From Actinomycetospora chibensis (lineage in GTDB: Bacteria; Actinomycetota; Actinomycetes; Mycobacteriales; Pseudonocardiaceae), in assembly GCF_028737215.1 (NCBI RefSeq), contig NZ_JAQZAM010000007.1, positions 186,001-250,000 on the forward strand: 64,000 nt of DNA, written 5' to 3'. Positions within the stretch are counted from its first letter, which is position 1, and each line of letters begins with the position of its first letter. The position numbers and the translations under genes are program-made. The notes beneath the pieces are model-generated. The model ran no database searches. It saw only the letters and a program-made list of their open reading frames with translations, and had not been told where the DNA came from. Shown one piece after another: positions 54,251 through 63,705 of the stretch.

Positions 54251-56014
54251 TTGACCACCCGTACGACCGGTAGCCCGACCAGTACGGAGACGGCGGCGGC
54301 ACGGCCGCTGCGCACCTGGCAGCGCCGTGCGCTGACCCGGTACCTCACCGACCGCCCCAAGGACTTCCTGGCGGTCGCGACGCCCGGCGCGGGCAAGACC
54401 ACGTTCGCCCTGAAGGTGGCGGCCGAGCTGCTGGGCGACCGCTCGGTCGACACGGTCACGATCGTCTGTCCCACCGAGCACCTCAAGCACCAGTGGGCCG
54501 AGGCCGCCGGTGCCGCGGGCCTCGCGATCGACCCCGAGTTCTCCAACGCCGTCGGGCGCACGTCGACCGACTTCCGCGGTGTCGCCGTGACCTACGCGCA
54601 GGTCGCCGCCCACCCCGTGCTGCACATGAACCGCACCGAGGGCCGGCGCACCCTGGTGATCTTCGACGAGATCCACCACGCGGGCGACGCCAAGTCCTGG
54701 GGCGAGGCGACGCGCGAGGCGTTCGCGGGCGCGACGCGCCGCCTGGCGCTGACCGGGACGCCCTTCCGGTCCGACGACAACCCGATCCCGTTCATCGCCT
54801 ACGAGCCCGACAGCGTGGGCGTGCTGCGCTCGCGCGCCGACCACTCCTACGGCTACGCCGACGCGCTGGCCGACGGGGTCGTCCGACCGGTCGTCTTCCT
54901 CGCGTACTCGGGCCAGGCGAGCTGGCGCACCAGCGCGGGCGAGGAGATGACCGCCCGGCTCGGCGAGCCCCTCACCGCCGAGCAGAACGCCCGCGCCTGG
55001 AAGACCGCGCTGGACCCCAAGGGCGAGTGGATGCCGGCCGTCCTGCAGGCCGCCGACACCCGCCTGACGCAGCTGCGCGGCGGGGGCGTCCCCGACGCCG
55101 GCGGGCTCGTCATCGCCACCGACCACACCACGGCCAAGGCCTACGCGGCGCTGCTGCGCCGCATCGCGGGCGAGGAGCCCGTCGTCGTGCTCTCGGACGA
55201 CCCGAAGGCCTCCGGGCGCATCGCGGAGTTCGGGCGCACGAACGAGCGCTGGCTCGTCGCCGTCCGCATGGTGTCCGAGGGCGTCGACGTCCCGCGGCTG
55301 GCCGTCGGCGTCTACGCCACCAGCGCCTCGACGCCGTTGTTCTTCGCCCAGGCCGTCGGCCGCTTCGTCCGGTCGCGGCGGCCCGGGGAGACCGCGAGCG
55401 TCTTCCTCCCGAGCGTGCCGTCGTTGCTCACGCTGGCCAGCGAGCTCGAGGTGCAGCGCGACCACGTCCTCGGCCAGCCCCACCGGCCGAAGGAGGGCTG
55501 GGAGGACGACCTCCTCGAGGCGGCCAACCGCACCGAGGACGAGCCGGGCGAGCAGGAGAAGGCGTTCGAGTCCCTGTCCGCCGAGGCCGAGCTCGACCAG
55601 CTGATCTACGACGGGTCGTCCTTCGGCACGGCGGCCGGCGTGGGCTCGGCCGAGGAGCAGGACTACCTCGGGCTGCCCGGGCTCCTCGAGCCCGACCAGG
55701 TGCGGGCGCTCCTGCGGCGTCGCCAGAGCGAGCAGCTCGACCGGGAGGAGGAGTCGGCCGCACCCGCGACGTCGGCCCCGGAGCCGTCCCCGTCGCCGGT
55801 CCGCGAGTTCCGCCGCGACGTCGGTGTGGCCGAGCGGCTCAAGGAGCTCCGGCGCGAGCTCAACGCCCTCGTCGCCGCGCACCACCACCGCACCGGCAAG
55901 CCGCACGGGGCCATCCACGGCGATCTGCGGAAGTACTGCGGGGGGCCCGCGACGCCCATGGCGTCGCTCGAGCAGATCGAGGAGCGCATCGCGACCCTGC
56001 GATCCTGGCGCTGA
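54251..56014 (+). CDS. DEAD/DEAH-box-type helicase
   Basis: 587 residues from TTG 54251 with CGGAGGG immediately before it. RecA domain 1: LRTWQRRALTRYL (Q-motif-like), ATPGAGKTT (Walker A, Lys near 49), VTIVCPTEHLKHQW, DEIHH (Walker B, Asp139) and LTGTPFR (motif III). Domain 2: GLVIATDHTTAKAYAALL, MVSEGVDVPRLAVGVYAT (motif V) and QAVGRFVRSRR (motif VI, arginine fingers). The C-terminus (about 470-587) has an acidic stretch and a conserved module TGKPHGAIHGDLRKYCGGP of unknown role. It is an ATP-dependent nucleic-acid translocase of the UvsW/XPB-like group; the substrate is unknown. Confidence 0.88.
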   Translation: MTTRTTGSPTSTETAAARPLRTWQRRALTRYLTDRPKDFLAVATPGAGKTTFALKVAAELLGDRSVDTVTIVCPTEHLKHQWAEAAGAAGLAIDPEFSNAVGRTSTDFRGVAVTYAQVAAHPVLHMNRTEGRRTLVIFDEIHHAGDAKSWGEATREAFAGATRRLALTGTPFRSDDNPIPFIAYEPDSVGVLRSRADHSYGYADALADGVVRPVVFLAYSGQASWRTSAGEEMTARLGEPLTAEQNARAWKTALDPKGEWMPAVLQAADTRLTQLRGGGVPDAGGLVIATDHTTAKAYAALLRRIAGEEPVVVLSDDPKASGRIAEFGRTNERWLVAVRMVSEGVDVPRLAVGVYATSASTPLFFAQAVGRFVRSRRPGETASVFLPSVPSLLTLASELEVQRDHVLGQPHRPKEGWEDDLLEAANRTEDEPGEQEKAFESLSAEAELDQLIYDGSSFGTAAGVGSAEEQDYLGLPGLLEPDQVRALLRRRQSEQLDREEESAAPATSAPEPSPSPVREFRRDVGVAERLKELRRELNALVAAHHHRTGKPHGAIHGDLRKYCGGPATPMASLEQIEERIATLRSWR

Positions 56015-56414
56015 TCTCTACGCAGAGTGTCTGATCCTTAACCTGTGGTACACATCACACTCTGTGGTGAGCAAGCGCTGTCGCGGCCGTCGCGGTCCGA
56101 CATCCCCGCGTCACGGTGTTCACCGGAGCGTCACGATGCCGACGAACCTGGCGGCGCCGGACGGAGCGGGCGCGGAGCGAAGTGGCTGGACCGGGAACGC
56201 GGACCGGTCGCCCGGTTCCTCCGACGACGGATCGGACAGCATGATCGCGGTGCGGGGGCGGCCGCCCGTGCCGGTCGGGGAGCCGCCGACGGCAGTCGGC
56301 GCACGAGGTCCCACCCCGCACACGACGACGGGCGAGGACCCTGAGGTCCTCGCCCGTCGTGGTTTCGATCTGCGGCTGTGGTCTTCTGCGACGAAGTCGC
56401 TGGTCAGCGGGCCG
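56015..56414. other. Intergenic region after the helicase gene
   Basis: 400 bp with no supported gene. It has a relatively AT-rich first 80 bp and ends with a strong hairpin at 56325-56360. A plus-strand frame from ATG 56136 has coding-like GC at the third position but no ribosome site and would run through the hairpin and antisense to the DUF7455 gene. Confidence 0.5.
56325..56360. terminator. Hairpin terminator for the DUF7455 gene (and helicase)
   Basis: ACGACGGGCGAGGACC (56325-56340) and its exact inverse (56345-56360) pair around CTGA. It lies 54 bp downstream of the DUF7455 stop on the minus strand. Confidence 0.8.
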
Positions 56415-56603
56415 TCATGCGCTCTCACCGGCCTGGACGTCCACCGACAGCTCCTTCAACTTGGCCTCGTGGGCCCGGGCGTGGTGCCCGCAGAAGAGGA
56501 GTTCTCCACCGGAGGGCAGTACGGCGCGGACCTTGGCCGCTGCACCGCAGCGGTCGCAGCGGTCCGAGGCGGTGAGTTCTGGCCGGGTCAGGGTGCCGGG
56601 CAT
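56415..56603 (-). CDS. DUF7455 small zinc-ribbon protein
   Basis: 62 residues from ATG 56603 with GGAGGGAG 8 nt upstream (the in-frame ATG 56609 is too close to it). Cys16, Cys19 (CDRC), Cys38 and His41 (FCGHH) form a zinc ribbon, the core of DUF7455, a small actinobacterial family of unknown function often located near sigA. The C-terminus is an amphipathic helix (ARAHEAKLKELSVDVQ). Cytoplasmic. A strong hairpin follows the gene. Confidence 0.9.
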   Translation of the reverse strand: MPGTLTRPELTASDRCDRCGAAAKVRAVLPSGGELLFCGHHARAHEAKLKELSVDVQAGESA

Positions 56604-56917
56604 CGTCATCTCCCTCCGTCGGGGTCCGAGACTCTCGTCCCGGGCCCGCGAGATCCGGTCGTGCGACCGTCCCTCCACTGTGTCAGACGCTGCCCGCGAC
56701 CGCTCGTGTTCACGCGCCGCTTTGTCATCCGTCACGAACCGCTCATCGGAGGTGGAGAACCGTTCGTTCCGGGGTAGGGGCGACAACCACCCGTTGGTGA
56801 GTCGATCTCGAGCGACGAGTGGTGACGGGGGCCGCCGCCCCCGCCGGTCACGGCGGGGCTGTCGGGGTCGCCCACTAGCCTGTGGCCACCACACCGGGAC
56901 GGTGACAGGAGACTGCG
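56604..56917. promoter_or_regulatory. Divergent promoter region between DUF7455 and the glutamine synthetase homologue
   Basis: 314 bp without a gene. It holds the small hairpin GGGGGC-CGCC-GCCCCC (56827-56842). CACTAGCCTGTGG near 56872-56884 offers a -10-like TAGCCT about 40 bp before the GTG of the next gene, which has CAGGAGA as its ribosome site. Confidence 0.45.
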
Positions 56918-58279
56918 GTGGGCGACACGGCGGAGCGGGCGAGCGAGCTCGTCGAACAGCTGCGGGGCGTGGGCGTCGCGGGCGTCACCGTCGTCTGGTG
57001 CGACAACAACGGCATCCCGCGGTCCCGGACGGTGCCTGTGGCGTCACTGCCCCAGGTCGCCGACACCGGCATCGGCGTGAGCACCGTGTTCGCGGTCTTC
57101 GACACGAACGACGGCATCCAATACGGCGCGCCGGGCCGCGAGACCCCCTCGGGCGACGTGCGCCTCGTGCCCGACCTCGACCGCCTGACGCCGCTCGCGG
57201 GCCAGCCGGGCATGGCGTGGGCCCCGGGCACCCAGGTCGACGTGGACGGCGCGCCGTGGCCGTGGGACCAGCGCTCCCTGCTGGCGGCGACGGTCGACGG
57301 GCTCGCCGAGCGCGGTTACACCGCCCTGGTCGGCTACGAGATGGAGTTCGCGGTCTCGGCGCCGAGCCCGGACGGCGCCGTGGTGCCCGCCTACCGCGGT
57401 CCGGCGTACAGCCCCCACGGCCTGCTCGAGATCGACGCGTTCGCCACGGACCTCCTGCGTGACGCCGAGGCCAACGGGCTGCGCATCGGGCAGTTCCACG
57501 CCGAGTACGGGCCGGGGCAGGTCGAGCTGTCGCTCGGCGCCACCGACCCGGTCCGGGCCGCCGACGAGCAGCTCCTGGCCCGCCAGACCGTCCTGGCCGC
57601 CGCCGCACGCCACGGACTGCGCATCAGCTTCGCGCCGCTGCCGTCGCTGCAGCTCGCGGGCAACGGCTGGCACGTCCACAGCTCGCTGTGGCGCGACGGC
57701 GTCAACCTGCTCGCCGGAGGTCCCGAGGGACCCGGCACGGCCGGCAGCGGCTACATCGCGGGCCTCCTGCGCGACCTGCCCGCGCTCGCGGCCGTCACCG
57801 CGCCCTCGATCGGCTCCATGGCGCGGCTGCGGCCGGGCTTCTTCGCGGGCGCCTTCGGCTTCTGGGGCATCGAGAATCGCGAGGCCCCCGTCCGCTACGT
57901 CGTGGGCTCGCCGCTGCTCGGGGCCGACCACGCCAACGTCGAGCTCAAGGTCTCCGACGCCTCGGCCAACCCCTACCTCGCCCTCACCGCGCTGCTGACC
58001 TCCGGCGTGGCCGGCGTCGAGGAGAACCTCGTCCCGCCGTCCCCGATCGCCGCGGACCCCGGCACCTGGAAGAAGAAGGAGCGGGCCGCCGCGGGCGTCG
58101 AGAAGCTGCCCACCACCCAGGCCGACCAGGAGGCCGCGCTGCTCGCGTGTCCCCGGGTCACCGAGGCGCTGGGCGCCGAGCGGCTCGGGGCGTTCCTCGC
58201 GGTCCGGCGCGCGGACGCCGCGTGGGCGGCCGAGCGCGAGCCCGAGGACGTCCTCGCGGCCTGGCGCTGGCGCTACTAG
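56918..58279 (+). CDS. Glutamine synthetase family protein (GlnA-like, possibly gamma-glutamylpolyamine type)
   Basis: 453 residues from GTG 56918 with CAGGAGA upstream. The beta-grasp N-terminus (VTVVWCDNNGIPRSRTVPV) and the catalytic barrel are clear: VGYEMEFAV (metal Glu), FHAEYGPGQVELSL, GNGWHVHSSLW (ATP/metal) and RLRPGFFAGAFGFWGIENREAPVRYV (Arg for substrate). The tail DASANPYLALTALLTSGVAG is typical. It lacks the adenylylation Tyr-loop of GlnA1, and FHAEYGPGQVEL matches the GlnA3/GlnA4 and PuuA-like group that glutamylates polyamines or monoamines. Whether it makes glutamine or gamma-glutamyl amines needs assay. Its end overlaps the convergent phosphatase gene by 4 bp. Confidence 0.9.
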   Translation: MGDTAERASELVEQLRGVGVAGVTVVWCDNNGIPRSRTVPVASLPQVADTGIGVSTVFAVFDTNDGIQYGAPGRETPSGDVRLVPDLDRLTPLAGQPGMAWAPGTQVDVDGAPWPWDQRSLLAATVDGLAERGYTALVGYEMEFAVSAPSPDGAVVPAYRGPAYSPHGLLEIDAFATDLLRDAEANGLRIGQFHAEYGPGQVELSLGATDPVRAADEQLLARQTVLAAAARHGLRISFAPLPSLQLAGNGWHVHSSLWRDGVNLLAGGPEGPGTAGSGYIAGLLRDLPALAAVTAPSIGSMARLRPGFFAGAFGFWGIENREAPVRYVVGSPLLGADHANVELKVSDASANPYLALTALLTSGVAGVEENLVPPSPIAADPGTWKKKERAAAGVEKLPTTQADQEAALLACPRVTEALGAERLGAFLAVRRADAAWAAEREPEDVLAAWRWRY

Positions 58280-59121
58280 CGGCCGAGTAGGACGTCCAGG
58301 ATCGCCTCGTGCGCGGCCGGGCGGGCGATGAGCAGGTCGGGGGAGTAGGGGTCGTCGGCGCCGAAGGGCAGCGGGGACCCGTCGAGGCGGGTGACGCGCA
58401 CGCCCGCGCCCTCGGCGACCGCGGCCGGCGCCGCGTTGTCCCACTCGTACTGCCCGCCCGAGTGCAGGTAGGCGTCGACGAGGCCGTCGACGACAGCGAG
58501 GGTCTTCACGCCCGCCGCGGACATCGCGACCGTGCGCACCGGGAACGCGGCCGCGAGCCGGCGGAGCTCCATCGGGGGCCGTGAGCGGCTGACGGTGACC
58601 GACAGCCCGGCCTCGGGATCGACGGGGGTGTCGGGCAGCGGCCGGACGGTGGCGGAGTCGACGAGCTCGCCACGGGCGGGCAGGGCGACCGCGCCGGCGA
58701 CCAGCGTGCCGTCGACCACGAGCGCGACGTGCACCCCCCACTCGTCCCCGCCGCGGCCGTAGCCGCTCGAGCCGTCCAGCGGGTCGATGATCCAGAGCCG
58801 GTGCGCCCCGCGGCGTGGGGCCGGGTCCTGGGTGCCCTCCTCGGAGAGCACCGCGTCCGCGGGCCGATGGCGGGCGAGCGCGCCGATCAGGTAGTCGTGC
58901 GCCTCGGCGTCGCCGCGGTACTCCCGCTCGCGGCCCGTCGACGTGTCGTCGCGCAACGTCATCAGCAGCTCGCCGGTGGCCTCGGCGAGCTCCCGTGCCA
59001 GCGCGGCGTCCTCGGCGACGGTGGGCTCGTCATCCGGTCCTGAGGGACGAGCGCCCCTCTCGGCGTGCTCCCCTGGATGCTGCGTCTCCGGTTCCGGCGG
59101 CAGATCCCTCGCGGCACTCAC
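58276..59121 (-). CDS. CysQ/inositol monophosphatase-family phosphatase
   Basis: 281 residues from GTG 59121, chosen for the GGGGGG stretch before it; GTG 59154 is an earlier option. Motif A is HRLWIIDPLDGSSGYGRGGDEWGVHV (metal-binding DPLDG), preceded by VLSEEGTQD (Glu). The second motif is GGQYEWDNAAPAAVAEGAG (metal Asp). DPLDGSSG and the short WDNAAP form are those of CysQ-type 3'(2'),5'-bisphosphate nucleotidases, which recycle PAP in sulfate assimilation; fructose-1,6-bisphosphatase or IMPase activity cannot be excluded. A second, distinct family member (suhB) lies at the end of the window. Confidence 0.88.
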   Translation of the reverse strand: MSAARDLPPEPETQHPGEHAERGARPSGPDDEPTVAEDAALARELAEATGELLMTLRDDTSTGREREYRGDAEAHDYLIGALARHRPADAVLSEEGTQDPAPRRGAHRLWIIDPLDGSSGYGRGGDEWGVHVALVVDGTLVAGAVALPARGELVDSATVRPLPDTPVDPEAGLSVTVSRSRPPMELRRLAAAFPVRTVAMSAAGVKTLAVVDGLVDAYLHSGGQYEWDNAAPAAVAEGAGVRVTRLDGSPLPFGADDPYSPDLLIARPAAHEAILDVLLGR

Positions 59122-59164
59122 CCCCCGATCCTGCACGACGCCGCGCGGCGTCACCCGATGGGGA

Positions 59165-59455
59165 TCAGCCGCCCTCGGCGGCGGTGAGCACGCCGGCCAG
59201 CTCGTGCAGCACCGCGGCCCGCGCGTCGTCGGACCCCGGGGCCGTGTCGTCGCGCTGGTCGAGTAGGAGGCGGGCGAGGCTCGCGAGGCTGATGACCTGC
59301 GCGGCGAACTCCTCGGGCCCGGCCAGCTCGCCGAGGAGGGCGCCGACGGCCTGGAGGTCGCCCGAGTCCATGCCCTGGATCAGGGCCACCGAGCGGCGGT
59401 GGACCTCGGCGGGATCGGGGGCGGGCAGGCCGTCGGCGGCGGGATCGGGTTGCAC
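59165..59455 (-). CDS. Small helical protein of unknown function
   Basis: 96 residues from GTG 59455. The sequence is mostly amphipathic helix (VHRRSVALIQGMDSGDLQAVGALLGELAGPEEFAAQVISLASLARLLLDQRDD), ending in AAVLHELAGVLTAAEGG. No domain recognised. It lies 41 bp downstream of the GvpA-like gene on the same strand and 43 bp upstream of the CysQ-like gene, so it may share a transcript with either. Confidence 0.6.
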   Translation of the reverse strand: MQPDPAADGLPAPDPAEVHRRSVALIQGMDSGDLQAVGALLGELAGPEEFAAQVISLASLARLLLDQRDDTAPGSDDARAAVLHELAGVLTAAEGG

Positions 59456-59496
59456 GCCGCCAGCATCCCAGCCGGGCACGGGAGCTCGTCGGGGGC

Positions 59497-59841
59497 TCAG
59501 CGCTTCCCGCGGAACTCCCGCCACTTCTCCTGGCCGGCGTCGAGGACGCCCTTGGTGATCCCCTTCGCGGCGCCGTGGGTGACGCCCTCGGTCATCTTCT
59601 TGGGCAGCTCGTCGAGGCCCATGCCGCCCTTCGCGTGCAGGTCGAGACGGTTGGTGGCCTCGGCGAAGCGCAGGTAGGTGTCGACGCTGGCCACGACGAT
59701 GCGCGCGTCGATGGTGACGATCTCGATGCCGATCAACGACACCTTGGCGAAGGCGTCGATGACCAGCCCCTTGTCCAGGATCAGGTCCAGGACCTCGGCG
59801 AGCCCGCCCTGGGGCGAGCGACTGACACCGGCGGAGGTCAC
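59497..59841 (-). CDS. Gas vesicle protein GvpA/GvpJ-family protein (isolated)
   Basis: 114 residues from GTG 59841 ([20 protein letters not shown]). The GvpA core is unmistakable: [55 protein letters not shown], the amphipathic helix-strand-strand-helix unit that polymerises into the vesicle wall. A 50-residue hydrophilic extension, absent from true GvpA, follows ([29 protein letters not shown]). No gvpF, L, N, O, K or S gene is near, so it is an orphan copy. Actinobacterial GvpA/J/S paralogues rarely make floating cells. Role unknown. Confidence 0.88.
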   Translation of the reverse strand: MTSAGVSRSPQGGLAEVLDLILDKGLVIDAFAKVSLIGIEIVTIDARIVVASVDTYLRFAEATNRLDLHAKGGMGLDELPKKMTEGVTHGAAKGITKGVLDAGQEKWREFRGKR

Positions 59842-59944
59842 CGCCGGAGTGTAGGAACGCGGCACCGCCGACGACCATCGACCGGACGGTCCCATGATCA
59901 GGGCCGGACGCGCGCCGGCCGGGCGCCGGGCGGTGCGTCGCGCG

Positions 59945-60455
59945 TCAGGGCACGACGTTGCTGAAGGGGCCGCCGACGCGGTCGTCGGTGTTGCCGAGCT
60001 CGTCCTGGGTGATCCGGGCGAGGCCGTCGTGCGGGGTCAGGACCAGGTTCTCGTCGAGCACGACGCTGCGGAACCTCCGGCTCCGCGGGGACTCCAGGGC
60101 GCGAGCCCGGATCGGCCGCGCTCTCGCCCGCAGACCTTGGAAGTCCCGTTCCGCCCCGACCATGACGTCCGATCCGGTCCAGGCACCACAGGCGCGGCCC
60201 GTTGAGGACGGCGGGGAGCGCGCCGTGCTCGCGCGCCAGCGCGTCGAGGTCGAGCCGTTCCAGCAGCGCCTGCGGGCCGGTGTCCCCGGTCCCCGTGGGG
60301 CTGTTGCGCCCCTGGGTGTGCTGGATCGCGGCGACGAGCTCGGCGGCGGGGTCACCGCCGACGAGGAAGATCTCGGCGTAGCGATCTCCGCGGATGTGGT
60401 CGAACCGGGTCAGGGTCGCGCCGGTGTCGTCCTGTGGGAGGGTCGCGGTGACCAT
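59945..60455 (-). pseudogene. Hypothetical gene with an internal frameshift
   Basis: From ATG 60455 the frame encodes a natural-looking protein (MVTATLPQDDTGATLTRFD ... GGDPAAELVAAIQHTQGRNSPTG ... HGALPAVLNGPRLWCLDRIG), then turns into Arg/Pro-rich shadow. Continuing in the adjacent minus-strand frame from about 60165 gives SDVMVGAERDFQGL ... [39 protein letters not shown], ending at 59945. One extra base near 60160-60170 explains this. The family is not recognised. Either a decayed gene or a sequencing error. Confidence 0.6.
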
Positions 60456-60627
60456 GGGGCCGTGCCACCGTGCTTTCCCGGGCGCCGTGCTCCGCGGACC
60501 CGACGGTCGGGGGCGGCCCGGGGACCCGGAAGGGACCATCGGACCTCAGGGAGGCCCCCACCGGCCCGGGTCCGCCGGCGCCGCCCGGCCCGGGACACCG
60601 GCCCTCTCGACCGGGTTCGCTGGCGGC

Positions 60628-61080
60628 ATGTCGGTGGTGGGGGGAGCAGTGACGACAGGCACGACGTTCGTCCACGTCATGGAACGGGTCGCCCAGGTGT
60701 TCGAGGTCGTCGCCGTGGCGCTGCTGCTCGCCGGTCTCGCGTGGTCGCTCGTGCTGGCCGGGTGGATCTGGGTCCGCCGCCGCGCCGGTCACCGTGCGTT
60801 CCTCGCCCTGCGGGAGACCTTCGGCGGCACGCTGCTGCTCGGCGTCGAGGTGCTCGTCGCCGCCGACCTCGTCCGGACGATCGCGATCGAGCCCAGCCTC
60901 GAGAACGTGGCCGTCCTCGGGCTGATCGTGGTGATCCGGACCTTCCTGAGCTTCTCGCTGGAGGTCGAGATCGAGGGGGTTCCCCCGTGGCGCCGCGCGC
61001 TCGTCAACGGTGGCACGCGCACCGTGCGCGCCGCGCGGCGGGGGCTCGCCGACCCGGCGGAGCCCCGGAACGACGTCTGA
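60628..61080 (+). CDS. DUF1622 membrane protein
   Basis: 150 residues from ATG 60628; GTG 60649 with GGGGGGAG just before it is an alternative. VFEVVAVALLLAGLAWSLVLAGWIWVRR and the later FGGTLLLGVEVLVAADLVRTIAI with VAVLGLIVVIRTFLSFSLEVEIEGVPPW form three membrane helices with the conserved DUF1622 motif EVLVAADLVRTI ... RTFLSFSLEVEI. Function unknown; the family occurs as a small inner-membrane protein in many bacteria. Convergent with sigA, separated by a hairpin. Confidence 0.9.
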   Translation: MSVVGGAVTTGTTFVHVMERVAQVFEVVAVALLLAGLAWSLVLAGWIWVRRRAGHRAFLALRETFGGTLLLGVEVLVAADLVRTIAIEPSLENVAVLGLIVVIRTFLSFSLEVEIEGVPPWRRALVNGGTRTVRAARRGLADPAEPRNDV

Positions 61081-61109
61081 GGCCCCGACATCTGAGGCCC
61101 CCGAGCCCT

Positions 61110-61138
61110 CGACCTCGTCGGTGCGGACGACGAGGTCG
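61110..61138. terminator. Hairpin between DUF1622 and sigA (convergent)
   Basis: CGACCTCGTC (61110-61119) pairs with GACGAGGTCG (61129-61138); one more G-C pair closes a 7-nt loop. In the 71-bp convergent gap, so it can terminate from both sides. Confidence 0.75.
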
Positions 61139-61151
61139 GGCGCGGTGGGAC

Positions 61152-62537
<1,386 letters not shown>

Positions 62538-62823
62538 AGACGACCTTTCGTGACGAACGGCTGCACGGCGGTGGGATCGACGGGCCGGGCCGCCGGAGGG
62601 CCACCCGGAGATGGGGGAGGGCACGCCAAGGTTCCCGTCCCCCGGGTGTACCGCCTCGGCTCACCATCCATTGTAACGAGCGTCCGGCGAGTCCGTCGCA
62701 CCTCACAGGTCCGGCGGCGGACGAGTCCTCGTGGCGGCCGGTCACGGGATCGATTCGGGGCGTCCGCGAGGGCCCCCGGCCCGTGGTCCGGGCGTCGCCG
62801 GACGGCCACCTGCGTGTGGTCGG

Positions 62824-63687
62824 ATGCTCCTCATGGACTCCCCGGTGCGCGCGGAGGTGCTCGAGGACCTCGCCGTGACGATCGCCCGCGAGACGGCCGC
62901 CCTGGCCCTCACGGTGCGCGAGCGGGCGGTCGCCGACCCCGGCCGGCTGGACACGAAGAGCTCGGCCACCGACGTCGTCACCGAGGGCGACCGGGCCTGC
63001 GAGGCCCTGGTCCGCGAGCGCCTGGCCGCCGCCCGTCCCGATGACCTCGTGCTGGGCGAGGAGGGCGGCACCAGCGGCACGCCGGCCCCGGGCCAGGTCC
63101 GGTGGATCGTCGACCCCATCGACGGCACCGTGAACTACACCCACGGCCTGCCCTGGTTCTCGGTCTCGATCGGCGCCGAGGTGGACGGTGTCGTCGTCGC
63201 CGGCGCCGTCGTGGAACCGGTCTCGGGGCGCGTGTGGCGCGCGGCGCGGGGCCACGGCGCGTTCCGCGACGACGCGCCGCTGCGGGCCTCGGCGCTGGAG
63301 GACCTGCGTCTCGGCGTCGTCGGGACGGGGCTGAACTACGACCCGGCCCGCCGCGGGCGCCAGGCGGCGGTGCTCGCCCGGATCGCGACGTCGATCGGGG
63401 ACGTGCGCCGCACCGGGTGTGCCTCGCTCGACCTCTGCGCCGTGGCCGCGGGGTGGCTCGACGGCTTCTACGAGCACGGTCTGCAGCGCTGGGACGTCGC
63501 GGCCGGGTCGCTGATCGCCGAGGAGGCCGGGGCGGTCGTGCGCCTGCCGGGCCGCAGCGAGGACGGTCTGGGCCACGACGGTCCGGGCCACGACGGTCTG
63601 GGGGACGAGGCGACGGTCGCCGCCACACCCGGGATCGTGGCCGCGCTCGTCGCGCTGCTCGCCGCCGAGGGCGCCGGCGGGATCTAG
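62824..63687 (+). CDS. suhB: Inositol-1-monophosphatase SuhB type
   Basis: 287 residues from ATG 62824 (ATG 62833 possible; no clear ribosome site decides). Motif A IVDPIDGTVNYTHGLPWFSVSIG with the metal Asp97 and GEEGG upstream; motif B WDVAAGSLIAEEAGA. It dephosphorylates inositol-1-phosphate for phosphatidylinositol and mycothiol synthesis. In Mycobacterium suhB also lies beside sigA and cei. An unusual C-terminal insertion of three near-identical 15-bp repeats (63562-63606) encodes DGLGH/DGPGH/DGLGD just before the final helix. Divergent from sigA and convergent with the cei-like gene. Confidence 0.94.
   Translation: MLLMDSPVRAEVLEDLAVTIARETAALALTVRERAVADPGRLDTKSSATDVVTEGDRACEALVRERLAAARPDDLVLGEEGGTSGTPAPGQVRWIVDPIDGTVNYTHGLPWFSVSIGAEVDGVVVAGAVVEPVSGRVWRAARGHGAFRDDAPLRASALEDLRLGVVGTGLNYDPARRGRQAAVLARIATSIGDVRRTGCASLDLCAVAAGWLDGFYEHGLQRWDVAAGSLIAEEAGAVVRLPGRSEDGLGHDGPGHDGLGDEATVAATPGIVAALVALLAAEGAGGI
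63562..63606 (+). repeat. Three 15-bp tandem repeats in suhB
   Basis: Units GACGGTCTGGGCCAC, GACGGTCCGGGCCAC and GACGGTCTGGGGGAC at 63562, 63577 and 63592. They keep the frame and add a DG(L/P)G(H/D) triplet repeat to the protein. Confidence 0.9.
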
Positions 63688-63705
63688 CGGGGATCGAGCG
63701 GGGAT

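Noticed and set aside
56136-56777. Plus-strand frame between the helicase and the glutamine synthetase homologue
   Set aside because: Third-position GC looks coding-like at the start, but there is no ribosome site and the frame runs through a perfect hairpin and antisense through the well-supported DUF7455 gene.
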